DNA from: an uncultured Cytophagaceae bacterium
GTDB lineage: Bacteria > Bacteroidota > Bacteroidia > Cytophagales > Spirosomataceae
Reading direction: 5' to 3'
NCBI GenBank assembly: GCA_938008575.1
Contig: CALLKB010000038.1
Coordinates: 1-7,226 of the forward strand
Length of the DNA: 7,226 bases
Positions 1-7,223 of this stretch are shown piece after piece (within the stretch, counting starts at the first letter, position 1; the number at the start of each line of letters is the position of its first letter). The translations under genes were made by a program, and so were the position numbers. Under the pieces are notes generated by a model. It was not told where the DNA came from, made no database searches, and saw only the letters and a list, made by a program, of their open reading frames with translations.

Positions 1-498
1 GAAGGAGATTTAGTTTACTTGGTAGGAGAGTCTGTCAATGACATCGCTTCTTCTGAGTTCTTATATTCATACCGCAAGGTGAAGGCTTCGCCAGCACCGC
101 ATTTTGATTTGCCTACAGAGCAATTAGTTCAAAAAGGTATTTTGGGCTTAATCGAAGGTAAATTAATTCAGTCCGCGCATGATGTTTCAGATGGTGGTGT
201 ATTAGTTACGTTAGCTGAATCTGCATTCCCACGTGGTTTAGGTTTCGATGTAAAATCCGTAGCAGGTATTCGTCAAGATGCGATGTGGTTTGGTGAGGCA
301 CAATCTCGTGTGATTGTATCTGTTGCTCCAGCAAAACAAGCGGCATTCGAAGCACACTTAGCTGGTTTAGGTGTTAAGTCGACGCAATTAGGTACGGTTA
401 AGGGTACGGATATGGTGGTTGATGGCCAAGTGGTAAGTTCCTTAGCGAAGGCTTCTGGTTCTTATTTCACGGCTTTAGAAACGGCCTTAACAAAATAA
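1..498 (+). CDS. purL: Phosphoribosylformylglycinamidine synthase subunit PurL, C-terminal part (5' end outside window)
   Basis: This is the last 165 codons of PurL, which makes formylglycinamidine ribonucleotide from FGAR, ATP and glutamine-derived ammonia in de novo purine synthesis in the cytoplasm. The frame is open from base 1 (Glu-Gly-Asp-Leu-Val-Tyr), so the gene begins upstream; the TTG at 19 is an internal Leu codon. The segment SVNDIASSEFLYS followed by AHDVSDGG (bases 175-198) is the hallmark of the second PurM/AIRS-like C-terminal domain of PurL. The protein stops soon after this domain, with no glutamine amidotransferase domain. It is therefore the small PurL form, which by family knowledge works with separate PurS and PurQ subunits; neither is in the window. 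truA follows after 6 bases, suggesting co-transcription. The identification is firm; the N-terminal part cannot be judged. Confidence 0.95.
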   Translation, partial: EGDLVYLVGESVNDIASSEFLYSYRKVKASPAPHFDLPTEQLVQKGILGLIEGKLIQSAHDVSDGGVLVTLAESAFPRGLGFDVKSVAGIRQDAMWFGEAQSRVIVSVAPAKQAAFEAHLAGLGVKSTQLGTVKGTDMVVDGQVVSSLAKASGSYFTALETALTK

Positions 499-504
499 TT
501 CAAG

Positions 505-1260
505 ATGAGCCGCTATGCACTGCAATTCGCTTATGATGGCGGCTCGTTTCATGGATATCAGATCCAACCGAATGCTCACAGCGTGCAGGCGGAATTAGAG
601 GAAAAATTAAGTCTTTTATTGGGGGAAACAGTTGCGATCACAGGAAGCGGTCGGACCGATACAGGTGTACATGCTTCGCATCAAATCGCCCATTTTGATA
701 CATCGGTCTCTATCGATGATAATCTTATCTACCGCTTAAATCGCATGCTTTCGCCCGCTTTAACGGCACAAGCCATCTATACAGTGGCGGATGATTTTCA
801 TGCCCGTTTTGACGCGACATCACGTACCTATGAATACCGAATCACGCGGCATAAGGATCCTTTTTTGCGTGATTTTGCGTATTGGTATGAGGCGGATTTG
901 GATCTGAAGGCGATGAATGAAGCGGCACAATTACTCTTGTCTCACACCGATTTTCAGTGTTTTTCCAAAGTGAAAACGGAAGTAAATACCTTTGAATGCA
1001 CCATTATGCGTGCTTTTTGGGAGGAGCAAGGGGATCATTTAATCTTTACAATTGAGGGTAATCGTTTCCTACGCGGGATGGTGCGTGCGGTCGTTGGAAC
1101 GCTGATGGAAATCGGGATGGGGAAATGGACGGCGGCCGATTTACAGCGTATATTAGCCTCTAAAAGCCGACAAGAAGCTGGTCGGGCGGTGCCTGCCCAT
1201 GGTTTGCATCTCGTGAAAGTGACTTATCCGGAGGCTAGTTTTGGTGCCAGATGTTCATAA
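505..1260 (+). CDS. truA: tRNA pseudouridine(38-40) synthase TruA
   Basis: TruA converts uridines 38, 39 and 40 in the anticodon arm of several tRNAs to pseudouridine. The 251 residues match the usual family length of about 245-270. The catalytic motif GSGRTDTGVHA lies at residues 47-57, with Asp52 the predicted nucleophile. RTYEYRI (107-113) supplies the conserved active-site Tyr region. The second-half signatures NRFLRGMVRAVVGTL (186-200) and AHGLHLVKV (231-239) are present. The ATG at 505 gives the normal N-terminus (RYALQFAYDGGSFHGYQ) and lies 6 bases after the purL stop, so it was probably transcribed from an upstream promoter with purL. There is no obvious Shine-Dalgarno sequence. After the usual C-terminal VKVTY comes a tail of about ten residues, PEASFGARCS, whose codons overlap the 3' end of the convergent radA gene. 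All key residues are intact. Confidence 0.96.
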   Translation: MSRYALQFAYDGGSFHGYQIQPNAHSVQAELEEKLSLLLGETVAITGSGRTDTGVHASHQIAHFDTSVSIDDNLIYRLNRMLSPALTAQAIYTVADDFHARFDATSRTYEYRITRHKDPFLRDFAYWYEADLDLKAMNEAAQLLLSHTDFQCFSKVKTEVNTFECTIMRAFWEEQGDHLIFTIEGNRFLRGMVRAVVGTLMEIGMGKWTAADLQRILASKSRQEAGRAVPAHGLHLVKVTYPEASFGARCS

Positions 1261-2614
1261 TGACATCCATTAAGCTAGCTGCCGATTTAATCTGAATGCT
1301 TTTGGGTTTGTAGTTCAAGCCTTTTAAGTTGTATTTCGAAATCCAAATTTCTTTGAAACCCAATTTCTCTGCCTCAGCGATGCGTTGATCGATGCGCGTT
1401 ACGGAACGTAATTCGCCACCTAGGCCCACTTCCGCCGCGAAGCATTTGGAGGAATCAATGATTTTGTCTTCATAAGAGGAAACGACAGAAAGACAGGTTG
1501 CCAAATCCAAAGCGGGATCATCTACTCGAATTCCACCGGTAATATTCAAGAATACATCTTGTGAACTCAGTTTATATCCGCCACGCTTTTCAATCACAGC
1601 GAGTAGCATATTTAAGCGTTTCCCGTCGTATCCATTGGCGGTCCGTTGGGCCGTTCCGTAGGATGTGGTCGAAACTAATGATTGAATTTCAACCAATAGA
1701 GGGCGGTTACCTTCCATCAATGTCCCGATCGCGACGCCCGAAGCCGGTTCGTCTCGCTGGGATAATAGGATTTCAGATGGATTCGTTACGGCGCGTAAGC
1801 CGGAGCCCAACATTTCATAAATGCCTAATTCTGACGTGCTTCCAAAACGATTCTTTGTCGTGCGTAGGATGCGGTAGATCATGTGTCGGTCACCTTCAAA
1901 CTGCAATACGGTATCCACCAAGTGTTCGAGGACTTTCGGTCCGGCGATAGATCCTTCTTTGGTGATATGGCCAACTAGAAAAATAGGGGTGTTCGATTCT
2001 TTGGCAAAACGCATTAATTCCAAGGCACATTCGCGAATCTGTGATACTGACCCTGGGCCGGATTCGATTTGATCAGAGAAAAGTGTCTGAATGGAATCGA
2101 CAATGATTAGCTCGGGTTCAAGATCCACCAAATGCTTGAAAATCGCCTGGGTATTCGTTTCCGTCAAGATATATAAGCTATCTGATTTTTTTTCCAGCCG
2201 GTCGGCGCGCAGTTTAATCTGTTGTTCAGATTCCTCACCTGTCACATAAAGGACTTTTGTTTCCGTTAAAGACAAAGCCACTTGCAACAACAAGGTTGAT
2301 TTCCCGATGCCCGGTTCTCCGCCGATTAAAACGAGGCTTCCAGGGACGATGCCGCCACCTAGGACCCGACTGAATTCCGTATCATTGCAGGCGATTTTTG
2401 GTAGGCTTTCGAAGTCTACGTCTTGTAATAATTTCGGTTGGGGTTTGCTTCTAGCCTGCGAAGGGCTTTTCCAAACTTCCGCTGGGTGGGAGCTTACCTC
2501 GACTAATTCTTCAACAAAGGTATTCCACTCATTGCAGGATGGACACTTGCCTAACCATTTAGGCGCTTGATGCCCACAAGATTGACAGAAAAAGGAAGTT
2601 TTAGCTTTAGCCAC
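1235..2614 (-). CDS. radA: DNA repair protein RadA (Sms), RecA-like branch-migration ATPase
   Basis: RadA is a DnaB/RecA-like hexameric ATPase that drives branch migration of recombination intermediates and helps repair damaged DNA. At 459 residues it has standard length and all the family parts in order. A C4 zinc finger has Cys10, Cys13, Cys24 and Cys27 (CQSCG...GKCPSC). The ATPase Walker A GGEPGIGKST is at 98-107 and a Walker B-like ELIIVDS at 168-174. The RadA-specific KNRFG motif is at 254-258. A C-terminal Lon-like domain follows (about 290-459; EVGLGGELR 395-403). In RadA this domain is generally non-proteolytic, and I see no Lon-type GPSAG serine motif here. The start is GTG (2612-2614): an in-frame TAA occurs four codons upstream (2624-2626), and no ATG lies between that stop and the zinc finger. 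The stop is TAG. The gene is convergent with truA, overlapping by 26 bases, and divergent from the barrel-protein gene. Confidence 0.96.
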   Translation of the reverse strand: MAKAKTSFFCQSCGHQAPKWLGKCPSCNEWNTFVEELVEVSSHPAEVWKSPSQARSKPQPKLLQDVDFESLPKIACNDTEFSRVLGGGIVPGSLVLIGGEPGIGKSTLLLQVALSLTETKVLYVTGEESEQQIKLRADRLEKKSDSLYILTETNTQAIFKHLVDLEPELIIVDSIQTLFSDQIESGPGSVSQIRECALELMRFAKESNTPIFLVGHITKEGSIAGPKVLEHLVDTVLQFEGDRHMIYRILRTTKNRFGSTSELGIYEMLGSGLRAVTNPSEILLSQRDEPASGVAIGTLMEGNRPLLVEIQSLVSTTSYGTAQRTANGYDGKRLNMLLAVIEKRGGYKLSSQDVFLNITGGIRVDDPALDLATCLSVVSSYEDKIIDSSKCFAAEVGLGGELRSVTRIDQRIAEAEKLGFKEIWISKYNLKGLNYKPKSIQIKSAASLMDVIMNIWHQN

Positions 2615-2634
2615 AGGTACATTTTATTAAGCTT

Positions 2635-2642
2635 CAAAAATA
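2635..2642 (-). promoter_or_regulatory. Candidate Bacteroidota-type -7 element for radA
   Basis: Read on the - strand these eight bases are TATTTTTG, an exact match to the Bacteroidota primary sigma factor -7 consensus TAnnTTTG. The element ends about 20 bases upstream of the radA GTG, which would leave a short leader. No TTG/TTTG -33 box is seen at the expected 19-21 base spacing; that position falls in a long T-run of the + strand (A-run on the coding strand). The whole divergent gap, 2615-2721, is strongly AT-rich with a pyrimidine tract at about 2652-2670. On the + strand I found no comparable TAnnTTTG match for the barrel-protein gene, although its promoter must lie in or near this gap. 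The call rests on one short motif. Confidence 0.35.
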
Positions 2643-2721
2643 CGCTTTTCGTTTGTTTTTTCTTTTTTTTCGGTTGAAAAAGGATAATTTTACTGTTTCA
2701 TTGTAAAATCCCTCAGAATCT

Positions 2722-3402
2722 ATGCGCAAGCTTTTTCGATTAATTCTCCTCGTTGGATGTTTGAGTAGTATCACCACTGGTGTTTCGGCTCAATTTTTAA
2801 TGCCTGCCCGTAAGATCACAGGAAACTTTTTCCGACTAGGAATTAAGGGTGGTGTAACCATGGCATCGTTAAAAACGGATAACTTGACCTATAATGGAAT
2901 GAGTGATTTTGTTGTTGAAAATCTGAATGGGAAATCAGGATATACCGCCGGGGTTTACATGCGATTGGGAAGAAAGTTATTCGTTGAGCCAGAACTTTTG
3001 GTTTCCTATAAAAATGGCTCTTTTGATATTTTAAAGACTATTTCTACCCAAAGAGTGCAGTTTGACGTGCATTACACAAGTTTGGACGTTCCGATTATGT
3101 TGGGCTACCGATTAGGACCTTTGCATGTGATGGCTGGTCCAGTTGCGTCTTACAGCATGAATTCAAATAATACGATTGCTGAGGCCTTAGGTACAAATTT
3201 GGGGAGTTTGCAAGCTGCGACAACCAAGGCTTATATTTCATATACGGCGGGCGCTGGAATCGATTTATTAGGTTTAACGCTCGATGTGCGTTATGAAGGA
3301 AATGTGACCGATTTGTCTAAGACAGTCCCTTTGCCTCAAGGAGTGAATTTTTCTCAAAAGGCGTCCTTATGGCATGCCACGTTAGGGATCAAAATATTAT
3401 AA
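2722..3402 (+). CDS. Secreted outer-membrane beta-barrel protein (PorT/OMP_b-brl family-like)
   Basis: A 226-residue protein with a typical export signal: basic MRK, a hydrophobic core at about residues 4-18, and a signal peptidase I-like site VSA|QF after residue 23. The mature part alternates polar and hydrophobic residues in strand-like stretches, for example FRLGIKGGVTMA (37-48), YTAGVYMRLGRKLFVEPELLVSY (74-96), LDVPIMLGYRLGPLHVMAGPVASY (121-144), YTAGAGIDLLGLTLDVRY (174-191) and the end WHATLGIKIL. The FRLGIKGG start, VEPELL and VPIMLGYRLGPLHVMAGP pattern fits the small 'outer membrane beta-barrel / PorT family' group of Bacteroidota, probably an eight-stranded barrel in the outer membrane. 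Its substrate or partner is unknown. No type IX secretion C-terminal signal is seen. Identity as the PorT secretion component itself is not supported. pheS begins 6 bases after the stop, so the two are probably co-transcribed from the divergent gap upstream. Confidence 0.85.
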   Translation: MRKLFRLILLVGCLSSITTGVSAQFLMPARKITGNFFRLGIKGGVTMASLKTDNLTYNGMSDFVVENLNGKSGYTAGVYMRLGRKLFVEPELLVSYKNGSFDILKTISTQRVQFDVHYTSLDVPIMLGYRLGPLHVMAGPVASYSMNSNNTIAEALGTNLGSLQAATTKAYISYTAGAGIDLLGLTLDVRYEGNVTDLSKTVPLPQGVNFSQKASLWHATLGIKIL

Positions 3403-3408
3403 TTTTTT

Positions 3409-4434
3409 ATGAACGAACAGATACAAGCGATTCAAGCGGAAGTTGAATCATTTTTGATTAGCAATGAGGCTGAATTAGAGCAATTTCGAATTGCTTATGT
3501 GGGAAGAAAAGGCCGTTTGGCGGCATTGTTTGATGGGTTGAAAGATGTTCCTGCGGAGAATCGTCGGGAAGTGGGTCAAGCCTTAAATGCCTTGAAGCAA
3601 TTGGCGGAAGGAAAGTTTGCTTTGGCACAAGAGGCCTTTGCCGATAGCGATTCATCTGTACAAGTTCCGGATGATTTGACTTTAACGGATCCAGTCCAAC
3701 ACGGTTCGATGCACCCCTTAACAATTGTTCGTGCACGTATTTTGGAGATTTTCAATCGGATGGGTTTTTCCGTATCGGATGGTCCTGAAATCGAAACCGA
3801 TTTTTACAATTTTACAGCCTTGAATTTTCCACCAAATCACCCAGCACGTGAAATGCAGGATACTTTTTTCATTGAAAAAGGGAAGGGCGAAATTCAAGAT
3901 GATGTCTTATTGCGTACGCATACGTCCAACGTCCAAGTGCGTTTGATGCAATACCAAAAGCCGCCTATTCGATCGATTATGCCTGGCCGTGTTTTTCGTA
4001 ATGAAGCTATTTCAGCGCGTGCACACTGTCTGTTTCACCAAGTGGAAGGGCTTTATGTGGACGAAGAGGTAAGTTTCAAAGACTTAAAAGATAGTTTATA
4101 TCATTTCGCGAAAGAGATGTTTGGAAAGGATACCAAAGTTCGTTTCCGTCCATCGTATTTCCCTTTCACAGAGCCAAGCGCTGAGATGGACATTACGTGT
4201 TTGCTTTGCAAAGGCGATGGCTGTAATGTGTGTAAACAAGCGGGTTGGGTGGAAATTGGTGGTGCCGGAATGGTGGATCCCAATGTCCTTGAAAACGTAG
4301 GCATTGATTCGAAGAAATATTCAGGCTTTGCCTTTGGTATGGGAATTGAGCGGATTACGATGCTTAAATATCAAATCAAAGACCTTCGTTTATTTACGGA
4401 AAATGACGTTCGTTTCTTACGCCAATTTAATTAA
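3409..4434 (+). CDS. pheS: Phenylalanine--tRNA ligase alpha subunit
   Basis: PheS is the catalytic chain of the cytoplasmic alpha2beta2 enzyme that charges tRNA-Phe. The 341 residues fit the bacterial length. Residues 1-85 form the N-terminal coiled-coil tRNA-binding arm (YVGRKGRLAALFDGL 30-44). The class II core follows: HPLTIV (102-107), GFSVSDGPEIETDFYNF (119-135), LLRTHTSNVQVRLM (167-180), motif 2 region GRVFRNEAISARAH (193-206) with FHQVEG (209-214), FRPSYFPFTEPSAEMD (246-261) and motif 3 GFAFGMGIERITML (306-319). An insertion between PSAEMDI and GWVEIGGAGMVDPNVLENVG carries Cys264, Cys267, Cys272 and Cys275, a likely zinc-binding knuckle. E. coli PheS lacks this insertion, but I recall it in Bacteroidota PheS. 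The ATG at 3409 follows an AT-rich leader without Shine-Dalgarno sequence. The beta subunit gene pheT is not next to it; the beta chain must be encoded elsewhere. Confidence 0.97.
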   Translation: MNEQIQAIQAEVESFLISNEAELEQFRIAYVGRKGRLAALFDGLKDVPAENRREVGQALNALKQLAEGKFALAQEAFADSDSSVQVPDDLTLTDPVQHGSMHPLTIVRARILEIFNRMGFSVSDGPEIETDFYNFTALNFPPNHPAREMQDTFFIEKGKGEIQDDVLLRTHTSNVQVRLMQYQKPPIRSIMPGRVFRNEAISARAHCLFHQVEGLYVDEEVSFKDLKDSLYHFAKEMFGKDTKVRFRPSYFPFTEPSAEMDITCLLCKGDGCNVCKQAGWVEIGGAGMVDPNVLENVGIDSKKYSGFAFGMGIERITMLKYQIKDLRLFTENDVRFLRQFN

Positions 4435-4450
4435 CAAGAATTAACCTGAC

Positions 4451-4475
4451 GGATTGATTTCAATCCCTTTTATTT
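4451..4475 (+). terminator. Probable rho-independent terminator after pheS
   Basis: GGATTG (4451-4456) pairs exactly with CAATCC (4461-4466) across an ATTT loop, directly followed by the T-rich tail CTTTTATTT. It begins 16 bases after the pheS stop and ends 18 bases before the next start codon. The stem is short, with half G/C pairs, so termination may be partial and the DUF2723 gene downstream could receive some read-through. I found no clear TAnnTTTG promoter between the hairpin and 4494. Confidence 0.55.
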
Positions 4476-4493
4476 GAGTTTTAATTTCAAACT

Positions 4494-7223
4494 ATGCAGC
4501 ATTTTCAACGCAATAATAACCTCGTCGGTTGGATTGTTTTTCTCATTTCACTTGTCACGTATACCTTAACGGTTGAACCTACCGCATCTTTTTGGGATTG
4601 TGGGGAATTCATCGCTTGTGCGTATAAATTACAAGTTCCACACCCTCCAGGGGCTCCGCTTTTCTTGTTGATTGGTCGGATGTTCTCATTCCTAGCCTTA
4701 GGTGATGTGACGCGTGTGGCCTTCTGGATTAACATGATGTCGGTTGTTTCGAGTGCTTTCACAATCTTGTTCATGCATTGGACGATTGTGATGATTGGTC
4801 GGAAAGTCTTGAACAAGCCTTTTGCTGAATTATCAAAATCAGAAAGTGGAATCTTATTGCTTTCGGGTGCCGTAGGATCCTTGGTTTACGCTTTTTCAGA
4901 TACATTTTGGTTCTCAGCTGTGGAAGCAGAGGTGTATGCGATGTCATCATTCTTTACTGCGATAGTCGTTTGGGCTGCGTTTAAATGGGAATTGGTGGAA
5001 GATGAGGCAAAGGCGAATCGTTGGATTCTATTCATCGCGTATTTGGTAGGTTTATCGATCGGTGTCCATTTATTGAACTTGGTTACTTTGCCTGCCTTGG
5101 CCTTATTGTGGTATTTTAAGAAGGAGGACAAGCCTACTTACAAAGGTGGTTTCATTGCGGTCATGGCTGGTTTATTCATATTAGGAATTATCAATTCGGG
5201 TATTATTCCAGGCTTGCCATCGGTGGCATTCTGGTTTGAATTGCAGTTTGTGAACAACTTAGGAATGGGTTATGGTTCTGGGGCAATTTTCTTCTTGATT
5301 TGCCTTTTAGCGGCTGTGGTTTTTGGTATACGTTATTCGTATAAGCACAACAAATTGTTGTTGAACATGGCCCTGTTTTCGTTTGTGTTTTTGTTGATTG
5401 GGTATTCGACTTATACGGTTGCATTGGTTCGTTCGGGCTATAATCCACCGATCAACGAGAATGATCCGAGTAACATTTTGAACTTCTTGAAATACTTAAA
5501 GCGTGAGCAATATGGTTCTCGTTCTTTGTTGTACGGTCCTGTTTATACGGCCCAAATTGAGGATTTCAAGAAAGGGGAGGATGTTTACAAAATGAAGGAT
5601 GGTAAATATGTGGTGTATACGAATAAGCCAGAATATGTTTATCAGAAGGACCAACAAATGTTGTTGCCACGTGTTTGGAGTAATTCAGGCTCACATGTGC
5701 AGATGTATCAGGATATGTTGGGCATTCCTGCAGGTCAAAAACCGAGCTTTGGCGATAACCTCCGTTTCATGTTTACACACCAGTTGGGCAACATGTACAC
5801 GCGTTACCTATTATGGAACTTTATCGGTCGGGAAAATGACTTAGAAGGTGCCTATGCGATTTCAAATCCTTTTGAGGATACGTCCAAATTGCCCGATGTA
5901 TTAAAGAACAATAAGGCGCGTAACAATTACTATTATTTGCCAATCATCTTGGTGCTTTTAGGCTTCTATTTATTGTATCGCAAGGATGAGAAGGACTTTT
6001 TGGTAACGATTATGATGTTTGTATTGTCGGGAGTTGCCTTAGCGGTATACTTAAACTCTCCACCGGCAGAGCCTCGTGAGCGTGATTATATTTATGTGGG
6101 ATCTTTCTATTTCCTAGCTATTTGGGCGGGATTGGGTGTCATGCAATTAGCGGAATGGTTGACGAAATTGATCAAATCTCCGCAGGTTCGTTGGGGTTTA
6201 TTAGGCGTTTTAAGTTTCTCGGCGCCGGCTATTTTGGCCCAACAAAACTGGGATGATCACGATCGTAGCGGTCGGTACCACCAAATCGATTTTGCGAAGA
6301 ATCTATTGAATTCTTGTGCACCGAATGCCATTTTGTTTACGGGAGGAGATAATGATACCTTCCCATTGTGGTATGTGCAAGAGGTGGAGGGATTCCGTAC
6401 GGATGTTCGTGTATGTAATTTGTCTTTATTAGGGACAGATTGGTACATCGATCAAATGAAACGTAAGACTTATGAGTCGGAGGCTTTGCCGATTGTTTTG
6501 AAAAAGGATCAATTCTTGGAAGGCGTGAATGATCAAATCATGTACAATGAGAGTCCGAACATTGCAGCGATGTCATTGCCTGATTTCTTGGATTTGTTGC
6601 ATCGTGATAGTCCATCGATTCAGGCGCAAACGCAAGGCGGTGAAATGATCAATACGTTCCCGTCTGATTCCTTGATTATTCCCGTGAATGTAGCACAGGT
6701 GGCGAATTCAGCTTGGTTCCCGAAAGAATTTGTAGGCTTTTTGTCAAATCAATTGGCATGGAAATTACCTGCGAAAAACATTTTCAAGGGCGAATTAATC
6801 CAATTGGAAATTATCTCCAACAATGCGCAGCAGGGCTGGAAGCGTCCGATTTACTTCGCTTCGACATTGCCAGGTGATCAGTATTTAGGATTAAAAGAAA
6901 GCATGCAGTTGGAAGGTTATGCTTACCGTTTGATGCCATTCAAAATTACGGGTGCCAAAGATGGTTTTGTGAATTCTAAAATCATGGCTGATAACATGTT
7001 GAACAAGATGTATTGGCGCGGTTTGAATGATGATAAGATCTATTACCATGGAGACTTTTACATGGGCATTCCAAGTGTGACATTACGTTTGAGCACGTAT
7101 CGTTTGGCGGATCAATTGATTCGTGAGGGAAATATTCCATTGGCGAAGAAAGTGCTTAATCACTTGGATCAGGTAATGCCGGATAAGGTATTCCTTATGA
7201 TCAATTCTCTGCGAGCATGGTGA
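4494..7223 (+). CDS. DUF2723 polytopic membrane protein, probable O-mannosyltransferase-type glycosyltransferase; frameshifted near 3' end
   Basis: A large inner-membrane protein, 909 codons as read. The N-terminal DUF2723 domain has VGWIVFLISLVTYTLTVEPT (11-30), the signature ASFWDCGEFIACAY (31-44) with acidic Asp35 and Glu38, and PHPPGAPLFLLIGR (49-62). Hydrophobic segments lie at about 11-27, 53-69, 75-101, 119-134, 149-164, 178-207, 218-236, 263-279, 287-311, 481-495, 502-520, 535-552 and 566-582. Conserved-looking blocks EPRERDYIYVGSFYF (526-540), TGGDNDTFPLWYVQE (616-630) and RPIYFAST (784-791) follow, the last two in the soluble C-terminal half. The terminal region (about 865-900) looks TPR-like. 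DUF2723 belongs with GT-C/PMT-like transferases, and the human homologue TMEM260 O-mannosylates proteins; activity here is inferred. The final residues LMINSLRAW look like out-of-frame reading caused by a lost base at about 7193-7194, so the true protein is probably longer and runs off the window. Confidence 0.88.
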   Translation: MQHFQRNNNLVGWIVFLISLVTYTLTVEPTASFWDCGEFIACAYKLQVPHPPGAPLFLLIGRMFSFLALGDVTRVAFWINMMSVVSSAFTILFMHWTIVMIGRKVLNKPFAELSKSESGILLLSGAVGSLVYAFSDTFWFSAVEAEVYAMSSFFTAIVVWAAFKWELVEDEAKANRWILFIAYLVGLSIGVHLLNLVTLPALALLWYFKKEDKPTYKGGFIAVMAGLFILGIINSGIIPGLPSVAFWFELQFVNNLGMGYGSGAIFFLICLLAAVVFGIRYSYKHNKLLLNMALFSFVFLLIGYSTYTVALVRSGYNPPINENDPSNILNFLKYLKREQYGSRSLLYGPVYTAQIEDFKKGEDVYKMKDGKYVVYTNKPEYVYQKDQQMLLPRVWSNSGSHVQMYQDMLGIPAGQKPSFGDNLRFMFTHQLGNMYTRYLLWNFIGRENDLEGAYAISNPFEDTSKLPDVLKNNKARNNYYYLPIILVLLGFYLLYRKDEKDFLVTIMMFVLSGVALAVYLNSPPAEPRERDYIYVGSFYFLAIWAGLGVMQLAEWLTKLIKSPQVRWGLLGVLSFSAPAILAQQNWDDHDRSGRYHQIDFAKNLLNSCAPNAILFTGGDNDTFPLWYVQEVEGFRTDVRVCNLSLLGTDWYIDQMKRKTYESEALPIVLKKDQFLEGVNDQIMYNESPNIAAMSLPDFLDLLHRDSPSIQAQTQGGEMINTFPSDSLIIPVNVAQVANSAWFPKEFVGFLSNQLAWKLPAKNIFKGELIQLEIISNNAQQGWKRPIYFASTLPGDQYLGLKESMQLEGYAYRLMPFKITGAKDGFVNSKIMADNMLNKMYWRGLNDDKIYYHGDFYMGIPSVTLRLSTYRLADQLIREGNIPLAKKVLNHLDQVMPDKVFLMINSLRAW

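Noticed and set aside
19..21. TTG as a start codon for a short purL-like gene
   Set aside because: The same frame is open and PurL-like from base 1 (EGDLVYLVGES), so the TTG is an internal Leu codon of a gene truncated by the window edge.
1273..1280. Palindrome AGCTAGCT just past the truA stop as a terminator
   Set aside because: It has no loop or T-rich tail and lies inside the radA coding sequence.
1561..1950. Open frame of about 129 codons on the + strand opposite radA, plus shorter ones at 1881-2072 and 2307-2570
   Set aside because: They lie entirely antisense to an intact, well-recognised radA gene. Their translations are rich in Arg, Ser and Cys with no recognisable motif, as expected for shadow frames.
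2749..2760. Possible lipoprotein signal (Leu-Val-Gly-Cys, residues 10-13) in the beta-barrel protein
   Set aside because: The hydrophobic stretch before Cys13 is short, the hydrophobic core continues past it to a good signal peptidase I site VSA|QF, and the mature protein looks like a barrel. The lipobox match is probably chance.
4505..5448. Antisense open frames opposite the DUF2723 gene (4505-4816, 4886-5131, 5203-5448), and similar ones opposite pheS (3458-3736, 4101-4304)
   Set aside because: All are fully contained in strong genes on the other strand, have low-complexity or unrecognisable translations, and have no start context or neighbours suggesting expression.
7191..7199. Programmed -1 ribosomal frameshift in the DUF2723 gene
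   Set aside because: The bases around the shift do not form an X-XXY-YYZ slippery heptamer, and the window ends too soon to see a stimulatory structure. A one-base deletion is the simpler reading.
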